Positions 10,501 through 23,330 of a DNA stretch of 62,000 nucleotides are shown piece by piece. The notes beneath the pieces were generated by a model. That model ran no database searches. It saw nothing but the letters and a program-made list of their open reading frames with translations, and was not told where the DNA came from. Each line of letters starts with the position of its first letter. The first letter of the stretch is position 1. The position numbers and the translations under genes were made by a program. The stretch is taken from assembly GCA_950295325.1 (NCBI GenBank), contig OX485809.1:1-62000 (forward strand). The letters are read 5' to 3'. This DNA is from Polytrichum commune. Lineage: Eukaryota; Streptophyta; Polytrichopsida; Polytrichales; Polytrichaceae.

Positions 10501-12002
10501 TGAATTATGCGGAGCCATACATTTCACGCTCATAATAAGCTTGTTATGTCGGCTAGAAACGGAGGACTTTGATGAGAGTTTGTGATAATTAACTTAGCCC
10601 CTGGATTTGATTAGAGCAAAGCTGCTTCCCGTCATGCGAGATGGCTGAATCCTTTGAGAAATACTTGTATAGGAAGTTCAGGGTTGTTTACGTACACGGG
10701 TTGTTGGAATTGGCCGCCAACAAGAAGGGAATCAACCTATGTATAGGTTTTTGGTTTGGGTTGTGATTAACAAAATCACACATGAAAAGTTGAATAAGTG
10801 TCAATTTCAACTCTAGGTGTCACTATTAGGTGAATGGATAGATCGCAATGGAGTAGGAATAAGATTACTATGATAATCACGGAGGAAGCAACTTATTAGG
10901 TGAGTTATGGGACTTATTAGTTTGAGAAATGGGGTATATGGGTCTCTCAACGCTGTAAATACAATTGCTCGATCTCTCCCTCACAACCATAGTCCAGTCG
11001 TAACGACTCGCTATGCCAGGGTTTTTCAATGCAAGGAGTCACGGCTCGTCAATAGTCTTTTGGAGTAACCAGTAACCACATATAACCAAGGCCAAAGGTG
11101 CCCCGCTATGATCCATAGTGTCTCCTTAATTAAATGGTAATTTAATGGATCAAGAAATATTGTAGTTCAACCCCATGGGTTTTCAATACCTTAACTTATC
11201 TTCATATTTAATGAGGCAGTGGGACCATTGTCCTTACCAATTTGTTAAGGGTATCCGGTGTCTATAGGCCGAAACACGTTAGTAGGGACACATACTACCA
11301 CAAATTAATGTAATCATTCCTAATAATTATTAATTGGTCCTTTTATAGATTTACACTAATTAAACAAGCTATTTATGATTAAATGGGCCCCTACTCATCT
11401 TCTTTGTAATTTATCAAAATACTACTTGACTTAATGCTTTTAAGATTATATGTCACAATTTGCAAAAAGTCTACTCACGATTAACTAAGTAACTAAGCCT
11501 CGGAAAGTAAGTGAACAAGGACCTAAGGGATTGAGTCCGCGTGCATAATTTATCAAAATAATACTTGACTTAATGCTTTTAAGATTATATGTCACAATTT
11601 GCAAAAAGTCTACTCGCGATTAACTAAGTAACTAAGCCTTGTAAAGCAAGTGAACAAGGACCTAAGGGATTGAGTTCGCATGCAGCGTCAAATGGTTGAA
11701 GTTCGAATACGAATTCTAAAGCCGGTGTCAAATGCCTACAATTAGGATGTCATGCCCCAAGAAGCGAGTCTCATGGGAAGTGCTGACAATAGTCTCAATA
11801 ACCAATGATTGTCTGGTAATACTCGAAGACAATTCACTCATCTAGTGCTTATATGCCCGCCCTTTGCGACTTCTCCAACCGATATGGGATAACTCTTCAC
11901 CACTGCTTTGGGACCTTGATCCTCCACCCGTCTCTAACTCTTCGCCTGCTGCATGGGCTATGGACTTCCTTCAAATCCTTCAACTTCGATTTGATGTTGT
12001 CA
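10500..12002 (+). mobile_element. Dispersed repeat E2, copy 1
   Basis: It is closely similar to 17713-19089 in the same orientation, beginning at GAATTATGCGGA(G/A)CCATAC and ending at GATTTGATGTTGTCAG. Inverted, shorter relatives lie at 27600-28310 and 33431-33930. Shared landmarks are AACTTAGCCCCTGGATTTG, GGCTCGTCAATAGTC and CCGAAACACGTTAG. No transposase or polyprotein is visible. It follows E1 with no gap, which may reflect a nested or composite insertion. Confidence 0.65.
11407..11684. repeat. Perfect-period tandem duplication, 2 x 139 bp, inside E2
   Basis: Units 11407-11545 and 11546-11684 are nearly identical, differing at only a handful of positions. Both contain CAATTTGCAAAAAGTCTACT and GTGAACAAGGACCTAAGGGA. 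The E2 copy at 17713-19089 has a single unit (around 18650-18757), so the duplication arose after the two copies separated. Confidence 0.9.
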
Positions 12003-12800
12003 GACAATGGCTTTGATTATGGAAATTTTGCAGTAGCATTCAACTTGTTTGCACTTCCAAAATTGAGAATTCTTATAATGACAATTAGCCACCCCTTAAC
12101 AAATTCTGTTTTCTTGACGAAAGCTTACGGAAGCCTGTTTTCTACGGCCCTGCAGAAAATCTATCTTCTTAATTTTGGATTATGATTTGGAAGGTAAGGA
12201 AGCTTGTGGCGTTTCGGTGTAATTTTGCCTCTGTGAAGATCTGATGGGTGATCATCAGGTACTGTAACCGATTTTTCCTGAGATTAGATTTCCTTCAACT
12301 TAGGTTAGCACTGGGAGACAGAACCGATAAGAGTAGCCTCAGTCTCCAATGGGTGTATCCAATGTCCATCATCAGCTTTAATTATGTGCCTGAGGATCAG
12401 CTCTGTGCTGTACAATTTTGTATCAATTTCAATTAGCATTCGTAAGGATAGTTTAATTTGGGATTGAACAAGTTAAGAATAATGTTTGGGTGTATATCCA
12501 TCGGGATTCAGCAGTCGTAAGCCCAGCGAGTGTATGGATATTCTCCGCTCCTCTAACATTTGAGTTGGCGGCTTTGACCAAGCCTGGTGAAGCGTCAATC
12601 ATTCATGGTTGAGCTCTAAGCTGTACTTGTATCCATCGGAATAAGCAGTCTGCTGACCCGGTACAATTTCTGCACCTCTATTGAAACGAAATGGTTTCAT
12701 GATCATCGTAGCATCATAGTCTGGCGAGCTCCAGTGTATCCATTGTGAAATGCAGACTTCTGCTACCATAGCTAGATAGCTGCGAACTTAATCACACCCT
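12003..12800. other. No recognised gene; unique-looking DNA
   Basis: A phrase TGTATCCATCGG-like recurs (12491-12506 and 12629-12640) and again as TGTATCCATTG at 12736, hinting at a decayed short repeat. Open frames are short and have no recognisable domain. Confidence 0.4.
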
Positions 12801-12803
12801 GCG

Positions 12804-12838
12804 AACCCTAAACCCCTAAACCCTAAACCCTAAACCCT
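12804..12838. repeat. Interstitial telomeric repeat
   Basis: About five CCCTAAA units, including one CCCCTAAA variant, stand alone in non-repetitive DNA in the same orientation as the terminal array. Even shorter tracts of two units occur at about 25846-25860 and 37593-37607. Confidence 0.9.
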
Positions 12839-12839
12839 C

Positions 12840-14460
12840 CTTGATTAAATAAAAGAAAATGGTAACCTCTTGATGAACACCATGGGCCGTTCCTTTACAA
12901 TAACCTGAGAAGACTCACAATATAAGATCATGTTAATTTATAATCACTTGAGAATATCATGTTTCATTAACATGCTCAATCGTAATCCTCAAAAAAAATA
13001 TTAACATTTTTTTCTCCTTATGATTTGAATATAATTCTTTGGAGTTAATACGATCTCAACCTTCATTATCTCTACTCTCAATATAAGGGTCATTGCCCGT
13101 GAGAACAACTAAAATAAAGTGAGTTTTTAGAGATGTATTAATATCCTAAAGTTCAATCCATATCATTCAGAACTAAACCATAGGAATCATTATCATTATT
13201 TGTTGATTATGAAAGAATTCTCCGAAAGTTTGAATTAAGTTTTTTGTAAAATGTAAGAACTCATGGTTCACTTTATAAATTATGTACTATATTAACTTCA
13301 ATCTCAAATCATTCATACATATACTTGTGTCAATACTATCATCATAAGCATGTTATTTTGCGTAAATTACTTATTTGATAAGTTAAAATAAGTGTGAAAA
13401 ATAATGTAGAAAATACATGTTCTTGAGTCAATCTTCTTATAGCTCAAGTGTTACTACTTGAAATATAAATATAACTCTTATAAATGTATTAAAAATGCAT
13501 ATGACAAGTTTAACTACATTGACATAATCATTTACAACTTCCATTTTTATTATTGCATTGATTATAAATAACCAATTCTTTAAGGTGGTTTATTATTGGT
13601 TGAAAGCCTATCATGTCTTCATTATCATATGAATATGATTATATATCATATTACAAATATTATACTATATTACAAATATATTCATAAAATTTGCAATCCT
13701 ATCATAATGTAATGATGTTGATATTATTATGATATTATGTTTTATTTTTATATATTCATTTTTACAAAATCACTATCAACTTCAATATTTCCTAGGTCCA
13801 TCATTAGGTTTGTATTTTAGGCTACATGGATTTAATTTTAAAATGTACAGAAAGATGATGTCACACAATACTCTCTTAAATGTGAAGTTAAATATAACTA
13901 TTAAATTATAGTTACATTTGATGTCTTGTTAAATAATGGTATACTAATGTTCAACTTTGGATATTAAGATTTCATTCTTATTACATCCAAACTTTAGGAT
14001 TACTTGGTTTCGTGTTCAAAGTAAATTCAACCTAAGATGTAAGAATATCCCAAGGTTGAATCAAACATTTGGGACTTCAATCTCTTACCACAGTTGAGTA
14101 CTGGGTATGCCAAATGAATTAAGGAGTCCCTCAATGTTCAATCTTAGGGTTGATAGGATGTAGAATTCTACCAAGGTTGAACATTCACTTTAGGTTTAAT
14201 AAAAAAAAATGTGAGCAATTTTTGTTAGATGAAAGTTATCCACGTTATATAATGATCGTTTAATATGATTGGTATTATCAAGAAATAATTTTATGAAAAT
14301 AATGCCTACTTAAATTCACTCATAGTTAAAAAGAATGGGTAGTAAGGTTATATCCTTACATCTAACTCGCTATGCATGATGCAAGCATTATTTTTGAAAT
14401 TAATACATTATATTTTTATATATTTCTTTGGGCTGGCTTTATTACGTTATAGCAATATCT
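12840..14460. other. AT-rich DNA, no gene seen
   Basis: Strongly AT-rich sequence with frequent stops in all frames. The longest open stretch (13729-13911, plus) is low complexity. No terminal inverted repeats or tandem structure were recognised. Confidence 0.5.
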
Positions 14461-15240
14461 ATTTACTCCTCCCTGAATACCCCTGCTATCCCTAAATAGA
14501 TCAACATCAAACCCTCTTTTTCATCCCGTTGCATATTTAACATCAACATCCCCACCTTTTTTTTAATCCGCTCCTAAACACACGAAACCCGTAATTGCTT
14601 CCACTCCACACCTTTTCCTAATCCCCTTGTAAATACCCCAAGCTCCCAAATAGATCAACATCGACACCTTTTTTCAATCGGGTCCCAAACACATCCAAAT
14701 CGTAAATAGGTGAAGAAGATCCAGACCTCCTTTTCCCCCCCATCTGGCCGTAAATTCCACCAATTACCAGGGTTTCGGATTAACACCCCAGTCTATTCCG
14801 TTCCGTTCCATTCCATTCAAAGTTTGCTCCTAAACGAATGAAAGAAAACCGAATCCGCCACAATACCAACCTATCTGATTCATACCTAAATGTGCCTCGG
14901 ATTGAATTAACTATTTCGTACCTCCCGCATTCATCCATCCTTGAAATAGATCACACTATTCACCTATTTTTAGTCTGGCCCTAAATAGATCATAACCGAA
15001 TCCACCCGACCCATCGACCGTACTTATACCTTTAGTGTGTCCAAACCCATTCGTGTTTTGGGTACCTATTTTCAGCGGGGCCATAAATAAATCCAAATTC
15101 GGACCCCTTTTTACTATGTTCTTACCTTAATAACGCTAAATCCCCTAGACCCACTTTTATTCTATTCGTACCACCCTAAACGCAAATCCAACCCCCTTTT
15201 TTAATCCGGTCATAAATAGATGTAACGCGGGGAGGTGACT
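14460..15240. repeat. Degenerate short repeats (CCTAAATAGATC motif)
   Basis: Loosely repeated phrases such as CCTAAATAGATCAACATC, followed by ACC(C)TTTTTT(C/T)AATCCG and CCTAAACACA, occur near 14491, 14645, 14990, 15075 and 15195. A diverged tandem family is likely, but the spacing is irregular. Confidence 0.45.
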
Positions 15241-17700
15241 ATCGGAATTTTAGAAACCACGTGAGATAAAAAATAGGGTCAATTTAATTCGTTGAGGGTA
15301 AAATTTATACATTCATTAGATCTACTATAGCTTTGGAAATATGTCCCCTACATGTTTATATGTAAAATATGGCGATGAATAATTCCTCCATTTTAGTAAT
15401 CAGTAGAAAAAAATAAGATTATAGATATTGGATCCCCCCAAATGTGTGTAGTAGAAACAATAGAATAATTATGGGTTTGACTACTTGGATGAAGAATTGT
15501 GTAAATTTTGTCCAAATTTGAATGAAACGCGTTAGTTTGGAGGGAAACGTTGTGGATTTTTTTGGGGAAGGAATGTTGTGACTTCTCAACGGCCCTTGGG
15601 TTTGCTTAGGGTTTGGACAAGCATAGTGGTGTGAAGGCGGTGAAGTGTTTGGGCAGGAGGTCTTGCATTGGTGAAGCATGGCACAAAGGCGGTAGGTAAG
15701 ACACATTTTTTGGAGCTCTCTTCTTTGCTCCATAGCATTCACAGCATTCACACAGGGTGTTTCACAAGCGCCAAAGATTCGGCTTGTTCCGCTCTCGTGA
15801 GGTATGTCCGCCTCATGCCAACAATTAGTTTTAGTTCTTTGTCATCATTGGTGTTAAATCTCTCCAAAATTTTGTCTTATCATGACATTGTGGAGGATAT
15901 TGATATGTACCTTGACATGTATTGGAGGGTGCATAGTTATATCCTAACCCTTCACATTGTAAATATTTGGTACAAGGTTAAATGTGTTTGTGAACACAAT
16001 TAAAGTAAATGTTTTCAATTTGTGTATTAATTTTTTTCAATTGAATGCAATCTTTTTTTTTGGAGTAGATAGTTATGCAAAATTTTCATGTTTTATGACA
16101 ATTGATTATATTTCTTGTTTTGTTCTATCCGTGTTTACAACTTGTCTATGTTAGCTTGTACATTTTGTCATCTCCATGTTCATTGGTAATCTTTTAACTA
16201 AACTCCAAGTGTTATTGATTGTATTTTGAATGGTACTTTGAATGCTTTAGCATCAATGGTATAACTAATTGAAACTGATTAAATGACAAGATGGATGGTA
16301 TGGAACGTTTGTTGCTCACATAGTCGATTTTGCAATGCTATAGTATTATGTTCATTATTTGGTACCTGCACAATTTATATAAAAAATATGATGCTAAAAA
16401 TTGGTCTCTCCAAAAAATTACAAATAAACATAGGGTGCTTAAAAATATGTCAAAGCAACTTTATATCTACAAATAGGGAGGAAAAAAACACCAAGAGGTG
16501 CATAAATACCCCCCCATTAAATACCCATTATCGCACGTGGTTACAAAATGTAAGAGGGTGTGATCCCCCCGTGAGATGTAACCTAAAGCTACGGTGGTCA
16601 TAGGTTTGGCTACCGTAGGTGAGGAATGGACAAATGGACTCTCCAAAGGTGTGTGTAAGGCATAAATATCAAATTGATTTTCATTCAAATAATATGTGAG
16701 CAACAAGTTTGGGCATGTTGTTGTTGTCATTATCATCACCAGGATACACTTGATGGCTTGTTTTTGGAGACTCCACGTCATCAAGCACCTACATGGACAC
16801 CTCCCAAATCCTTGTTGGCATGTACTTTGCATGAGACCTGCACTATTGTGGATGCCCCTTTAACAAAACAACAAGTTCTAAAGAACCATGACAATGTTCA
16901 AGGAGATTTTTGGACATAATTTTAGATTAATTTGAATTTGAGAGTGTGCTCTCAACTAGTTTACAGTGAAACGCTTGCTTGACATTTGTCACCTCCGCGG
17001 GTTAGGGGTAGCATATCCTTTACATGTTTTTTGTTGATCCATTGTGCAAATGATTCCCAATTGATATAAATTTGCATGACAATCAAACGTAGCATATCCT
17101 TAAAATCTGTTGTTGGAATTTCTAGTTGGACATGTGTGGGTGTGTGCAATATCCATGTAGAAGGTGCGTAGTTGTGACACCACTGCCTGAAATTGCAAAG
17201 CTTCCAAAAAAATCATAGAATAGTGGTTACAAGATTTGTGAGTTGTTTTGAGTAGGTGTATTTGCCCCTCTTTTGAATGTGAGTAGCATTTTTGTCATTT
17301 GGAGATGATTTTAGTGGAGGTTCGATCCAAAAATCAACCTCAATTAATTTATGAATTGTTGCCCCTCAAGACCACTATTAACACCCCTATTATAGTCTCC
17401 TACATTATAGAACTTTAACATTTCATAATTAGACACTATGTAGTCACCTCTAACATGCAAGCCTCTATATGGTTGGATTTGTCAAAAAACTTTAGATGTT
17501 AAACTACAGTCGTTGAAATCGAGGTCACATTTTTTGGGCAGATTTTAGGAAAATTGGGTGTGGGAAATTAATGTTTCAATTCACTTCATTTTAGTTCTAA
17601 AGCTTTCCACGGAAATGGGGGCCTCTACAATGATTATGAAACAAACTACGCCACTTGATGAATATGCCAACCCTAATTCAGACACATGCCTGGCAATTTA
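15241..17700. other. No recognised gene
   Basis: Open frames of around 110 codons exist on both strands (15419-16003, 16283-16919), but they overlap antisense, lack domain signatures and have no plausible splice partners that I could connect. I leave this stretch unannotated. Confidence 0.4.
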
Positions 17701-17712
17701 TGAACCTGTCAA

Positions 17713-19089
17713 CGCGGTGAATTATGCGGAACCATACATTTCACGCTCATAATAAGCTTGTTGGCTAGAAACAAAGGACTTCGATGAGAGTCTGTGATAA
17801 TTAACTTAGCCCCTGGATTTGATTAGAATATACGTGCTTCCCGTCAAGCGAGATGGTTGAATCCTTTGAGAAATATTTGTATAAGAAGTTCAAGGTTGTT
17901 TACGTGCACGGGTTGTTGGAATTGGCCGCCAACAAGAAGAAAATCAACCTGTAGATAGGTTTTGGGTTTGGGTTTTGATTAACAAAACCACACATGAAAA
18001 GTTGAATAAGTGTCAATTTCAACTTCAGGTGTCACTATTAGGTGAATTGATAGATCGCAACGGAGTAGGAATAAGATTACTATGATAATCATGGAGGAAA
18101 CAACTTATTAATAGGTGAGTTATGAGACTTATTATTTTGAGGAATGGGGTATAAGGGTCTCTCAACGATGTTCATGCAATTGCTCGGTCTCTCCCTCACA
18201 ACCATAGTCTAGTAGTAACGACTCGCTACTAGGGTTTTTCAATGCAAGGAGTCACGGCTCGTCAATAGTCTTTTGGAGTAACCAGTAACCACATATAACC
18301 AAGGCCAAAGGTGCCCCAATATGATCCATAGTGTCTCCTTAATTAAATGATACTTTAATAGATCAAGAAATATTGTAGTTCAACCCCACGGGGTTTCAAT
18401 ACCTTAACTTATCTTCATATTTAATGAAGCAGTGGGACCATTGTCCTTACCAATTTGTTAAGCCGTATCAATCCTGTGGGTATCCGGTGTCTATAGGCCG
18501 AAACACGTTAGCAGAGACACATTCTACCACAAATTAATGTCATCATTCCTAATAATTATTAATTAGTCCCTTTGTAAATTTACAGTAATTAAACAAGCTA
18601 TTTATGATTAAATTGGCCCCTACTCATCTTCATTGTAATTTATCAAAATAATTTAAGATTATATGTCACAATTTGCAAAAAGCCTATTAGAGAGTAACTA
18701 AGCCTCGGAAAGTAAGTGAACAAGGACATAAGGGCATAGAATCCGCGTGCAGTGTCAAATGGCTATAGTCGTAATATCAAGTCCTACAACCCGATGTCAA
18801 ATGGCTACAGTCGTGATATAAAGTCCCAAGTAGTAAGTCCCATGGTGGAAGTGTAGGCCGTAGTCTTAGTAAACAATAAATGTCTGATGATATTCAAAGA
18901 CTAAGCATTCACCTATGGGTTATATGCTCGCCCTTTGCAACTTCTCCAACCAATATGGGATACCTCTTCACCACTGCTTCGGGACCTCGATCCTCCGCCC
19001 GTCTCTAACTCTTCGCCTCCTTCAATTATCGTCCTTGCTGCAAGCTATGGACTTCCTTCAGATCCTTACACTTCGATTTGATGTTGTCA
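17713..19089 (+). mobile_element. Dispersed repeat E2, copy 2
   Basis: The second full-length E2 copy, same orientation as 10500-12002 and colinear with it except that it has one unit where copy 1 has the 139-bp tandem duplication. The homology stops at GATTTGATGTTGTCAG (19089), exactly where copy 1 also diverges, so this is a real element boundary. Confidence 0.7.
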
Positions 19090-19346
19090 GGGTTCAGGAG
19101 CCGGTGTGTTGCATCTCCCCTTGTCTAGTGAAGATGCCATGAAGCTTCGCCTTGTCTATGAGTAATCTCATCCAGCTGAGCAAGGTGAAGTCACACTTAG
19201 TAACATCACGAGTGTTTGTCGAGTGGCCGATGCATCTCAAGTATGGATTCATGATGGATACACATTTATGTCAAGTACTGTCAAAAGAGCTGCACTGGAA
19301 GCTCTCAAAATAATGGGACTTGATAAGTTGGAGATGCAAGTATAAG
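19090..19346 (+). pseudogene. Coding-like scrap, unidentified
   Basis: In one plus frame the translation reads like protein, for example 'GEVTLSNITSVCRVADASQV' then 'STVKRAALEALKIMG', ending at a stop near 19345. One in-frame stop lies upstream, after 'LRLVYE'. I do not recognise the family. It begins immediately at the E2 boundary, so it may be host sequence flanking the insertion or part of a larger element. Confidence 0.35.
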
Positions 19347-19349
19347 TTC

Positions 19350-21000
19350 AGTTGCACAAAGTACTTCTCCATGACCGTAGTGGCATCTTCGAGTTTATTC
19401 ATCACAAGGCAAATGAGATCGGCGTCTTTGCAAATTTAGGTTTCCTCCAAGGGAGGCTTTGAAGGTGGTGCATTGGTTGTAAGTTAGGACATGGAATGCA
19501 CGACTCTCGATTTCTCCACGAGAAACTCCAATCATTATTTTTTATACTGCATTCTTTGCAGATTGCAAGTATATGCTGGAGAATTGTGGAGGTCACCTTC
19601 AACCATCCAGCCTCAGACGGTGTAACCCGCTCCTGAACCGGTTTACATGGAAGTTACTCCCACCAAAATTAGATCTTCTTCTCTAAGTCTCGTGAAGGTG
19701 TACGAAATCTTCTGTGTCTCAATACCGTAACATATAGTTCCAAGGTGCTTATAAGTTCCCTAGGAGTAGTTGATCTCCGTTCACAAGTTTATGTTTCCCT
19801 GAATCTAATGTCCAGTTTTGGTGTTCCTAAACCTTTAAATAGATTTAGTAACACAATACTTTTCTTAATCAAGAATATTGTGTTCAAGACCCTTTTATAA
19901 ATCCCTAGGGATAAAGTGTCCAACTTGTCAAGTTTATGTTTCCCGAAAGTGCCCTTAACGAGAACACCTCTACAATATCTCTCAGTATGTAGTTCCTTTT
20001 AAATCATTTCTTAAATGGATAGGTACCTTAGATCTTAAGTTAATGTTTCTTAAATGTGTAATGTCAAGGTTAAGTGTTTCTCCGAGAGAAACACTCTCAT
20101 ACAATATCTTTCATGGTTTAAGTTATCTAAAACATATTTTCAAGTTCATAACTCTCGTAACTTGAAATCATCTAAAATCTTCTACCTACAATTTCTTTCA
20201 TGGTTTGAATTTATCTTATATTGATTCGTAAACCTATATAAAATCCATATTCATTTGCTCAAGTCCTTAATGTAATAACTTCTATTCCGTTCAAGGTCTC
20301 AAACTACTTGCTTAAATGCTTTCACGTGATCAAAATCCCTCTACATTCCCTTAGTCATCAGTGTTTATTCTCGATGCCAAATCTCTAAGGTTCAATGCAT
20401 TAATTCCCTAGAACATACCTAATCCATGGCTAAGGTTGGCAATATTCCCAGCATATTCTCTCAAGCCACAATCACCTTTAGGTGCTATAATGGGGATTTG
20501 ATGGCAAGGCCAATACTTTAATCTTCGCTAGATCAATTCCTTTGTGCGTCGACTTATCCGATTAGATTTGCCAAGTCCTATCAACAAGCTAATCATGGTA
20601 ACTCATGACCGAGAGTGTATGTGAGGTAATCATGTAGGGATTCACTTAGGTGTCAATTTCGGCTCGAGGCCTCGCCTCCATCTCTACCCATGATTACCAC
20701 TTACGTGATCGACTTTACTTAGCTTGATTTTCTTACCTAAAACATTGGCTAAGTTCGGGTGGCCTTACCGGATGCCATGTGTACTCCAAATTTGCTTATA
20801 GGATAACCTCAAAACATGGCGTAAAGTAGCCGCTTCCCCGGTAGCCAACTTAATTGAAATCACGACCTTTGATGAAATTCCTCTTGCGTGGTGCTCGCCA
20901 ATAAGCCGTAAGTAAATCCTTTAACTCCTTGTCGTAAGCTCACGCTCGTTGTACGTCGTAACAATTTGCCTAAGCCTACGTAGAAATCTTCCACTTAGCT
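19350..21000. other. No recognised gene
   Basis: AT-rich sequence with T-rich, mRNA-like stretches but no open frame with a recognisable domain. No clear repeat was detected except the onset of the minisatellite at about 21020. Confidence 0.4.
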
Positions 21001-21017
21001 TTTCCACATGGTTTATT

Positions 21018-21104
21018 ACCGCACCGAGGGTGCCAATATCTTGTCTTAGGATTTACCGCACCGAGGGTGCCAATTTCTTCTTTTAGGATTTACCGCACCG
21101 AGGG
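21018..21104. repeat. Minisatellite, left part (before LTR insertion)
   Basis: Units of about 37 bp with TTACCGCACCGAGGGTGCCA and a variable A/T/C tail. The array is interrupted by the solo LTR at 21105 and resumes at 22078. The last base before the LTR completes the 5-bp TSD GAGGG (21100-21104). Confidence 0.85.
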
Positions 21105-22077
21105 TGTCGCGCACCTCTCCATGAGGAGTGGCCGAAACACCATGGGCACAAGGGGGACCCCGGAGTGACACCCGGGACTTGTGGCGCCATTGGTGAGAGG
21201 GCCCAAGTGATCCTAGTGTGGGTGAGGGCCCCGGGCGTTGGGAACGCCTCCCACCCACGGAGACTAGGAGGCATGAGGGTAAGGCCATGAGCTATGCGTA
21301 GCTCATAGCGTGGTGATTCTAGAATGCTCAAGATCACCTCAATCGGAGGTGTGAGCTAGGAGTTATGGCCATTTGAGTGGGGCGTTGTCCCGGGACAGCG
21401 CCCTGGTACAGCAGTGCCTGGGAGGGATTCCCGGGACTGCCAAGGTTCAAACAGGCATAACTTCCTCAAGACTTGCTCGAATGGAACAAGTGAGGAGTCC
21501 ATCGGCATCTACGTGAAGCGTAGATGAGGATGGAGTGGTTGGTTGTTATGATCAGACATCATACAAGGAAGTTATGATGGTCTGAAGCTGCTGGGGGGTT
21601 CTAGGCCCAGCAGCTAAAGGAAAATGTCCACTTGGCCCCAACTCTTGGTAGGGAGACAAGAGGTTGGTTGACGGTGGGGTAGGGGCCCCGCGTGAAGTCC
21701 TAGAGGCTTATATGGGTGAGGTGGTGTGGCCTCACCCACCCGAGGCCGAACGGCAAGGACTCCATGGGCCTTGGCCCAATGTGAGGCCATAGTTGCCTAG
21801 TATGGTTCAGGTTGTTGTAGTGTTGCTCCGGCAATGCGATGATCAACATGGGATTGGACTTCCATGGATGGAAGTCCACATGTAGGAATGGGTTACCGAT
21901 TAAGGGGTGAGTCCCGAAAGCAAAGTAGGAGGGTTGGTTCCCTCCTATGAACTATAAGGTCCGGGGTAGGAGGAGCTAATCATTAGCATGGCGGAATGCG
22001 AATGGTTAGCGCTCGTAACCTTTGCTAGAATTGAAAATTGGCAAGATTGTCAAGGGGGGCTAGCAAGGGTTGCGACA
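21105..22077 (+). mobile_element. Solo LTR, copy 2 (TGTCGC family)
   Basis: A 973-bp sequence with perfect 6-bp terminal inverted repeats (TGTCGC at 21105-21110, GCGACA at 22072-22077). It is flanked by an exact 5-bp TSD, GAGGG, at 21100-21104 and 22078-22082. No internal coding region is present, so this is a solo LTR from recombination between two LTRs. It closely matches LTR copy 1 (4704-5676), whose purine tract and neighbouring chromovirus suggest a Ty3/gypsy origin. The minus-strand open frames at its 5' end recur in every copy because the LTR is conserved. Confidence 0.93.
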
Positions 22078-22345
22078 GAGGGTGCCAATTTCTTCTCTTA
22101 GGATTTACCGCACCGAGGGTGCCAATTTCGATCCCTATCGCACCGTGGGTGCCAATTTGACTTAAGTGCACCGAGGGTGCTGATTTTCTATCTATTACCT
22201 TACCGCACCGAGGGTGCCAATTTTCTATCTATTACCTTACCGCACCGAGGGTGCCAATTTCAATCCCTATCGCACCGTGGGTGCCAATTTGACTTAAGTG
22301 CACCGAGGGTGCTGATTTTCTATCTAATGCACCGCGGGTGCCAAT
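22078..22345. repeat. Minisatellite, right part, with higher-order repeat
   Basis: About eight units built on GCACCG(A/T)GGGTGCCAATTT with tails of 10-20 bp. Unit types alternate: a block ending CCCTATCGCACCGTGGG, then TTTGACTTAAGTGCACC, then GCTGATTTTCTATCTA recurs twice (about 22117-22195 and 22244-22325). The array therefore has a higher-order period near 128 bp. The apparent peptide repeat (HRGCQF) is a by-product. Confidence 0.85.
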
Positions 22346-22730
22346 TGCGAACTCAAGACTCAAGACTCGGGAGCTCGGACACTCATGTAAAATCTTCTTA
22401 TGCAAATGACGTGTATTAGGGCCCTCAAGTGGCCTCCTTATATAGTCTCACATATCTACGTTTTCCTAGGATTTTTGTAAATGTTAGCTCGGCTAAATTT
22501 AGCACTGTATCTAATTATAGCCTGATTAAAAGTCTTTAACACATAGAGTCTAAATCTATTTAATCTAATATGTAATTCATACTTACATATCTTTTCATAT
22601 CCCAAGCTAATTAATTGAGCACGTGCTCCTAAAGTGGGGGCATTCGTGCCCCTTTAGTTCTCGGCACTAGCCCTATTTCCACTGGCCGTTCTCGTGCCCC
22701 TTTAGCCGCTCGCGTTCCCCTCGGCCTCTC
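22346..22730. other. Transition DNA, no gene
   Basis: A stretch with short ACTCAAG duplications followed by AT-rich DNA and then a shift to C-rich sequence after about 22630. Nothing recognisable. Confidence 0.4.
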
Positions 22731-22840
22731 ACGTTCCCAAGGACCACTCCTTGTTCCCAAGGCCGCTTCACGTTCCCGGCTACCGCTCCTTGTTCCCAAG
22801 GGCCTCTTCACGTTCCCAGAGACCGCTCCTTGTTCCCAGC
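22731..22840. repeat. C-rich short tandem repeat (~39 bp)
   Basis: TTCACGTTCCC...GACCGCTCCTTGTTCCCA-like units repeat with a period near 39-40 bp. The surrounding C/T-rich stretch (22630-23080) gives long Pro/Ser-rich open frames with no domain. Confidence 0.6.
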
Positions 22841-23330
22841 TGCTCCTCGTTCACACCACCGGCCGCTCTCGGCTCGGCTTCTTCTTCCTCGTACCTCGGC
22901 TCTTAGTTCCCGTTCCCGTGCGTCCTCCTACGTTCCCGGGGCCCTGTTCACACCGCCGGCCGCTCCTTCACCACCAGCCTTCTCTTGCTTCCTCTCTCGC
23001 ACACCTTGGCTTCATCTCCCGCACACCTTGGCCTCTTTCCTTCCAGCTCTCCTTCCAACTTGGGGGGGAAAAGTGAGCTCACCAAGAATGTGACCAGAGG
23101 TGCTCAACTGTGCCTTGTATGTAATTTGGTAAGAAAACTCTCGAATTCAAAGAGTCATTCTTACCACTGGAGGTCTCCAACCTCCTATACAAATGAGAAA
23201 GTTGCGCTGACGCCATGGATAGAGGCATTACATGGCGATTCAGTGAACAACGTCTTCCCTAGAAAGCTCGCCATTCCCTTGCGTCACAAGTACAAAGAAC
23301 AAGTTATCTTTCCACAATTTGAAAGGGCAT

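Noticed and set aside
16467-16919. Overlapping antisense frames of ~80-120 codons
   Set aside because: No domain, no splice partners, both strands open by chance.
17325-17340. GGTTCGATCC as a tRNA B-box
   Set aside because: No A-box or cloverleaf could be found around it.
22078-22345. Regularly spaced conserved repeat with variable tails, superficially like a CRISPR array
   Set aside because: This is a eukaryotic chromosome end, the 'spacers' are themselves repeated, unit lengths vary, and there is no cas gene. It is a minisatellite.
22177-22419. Repeated-peptide open frame (HRGCQF units)
   Set aside because: Direct translation of the minisatellite; no start context or neighbouring exons.
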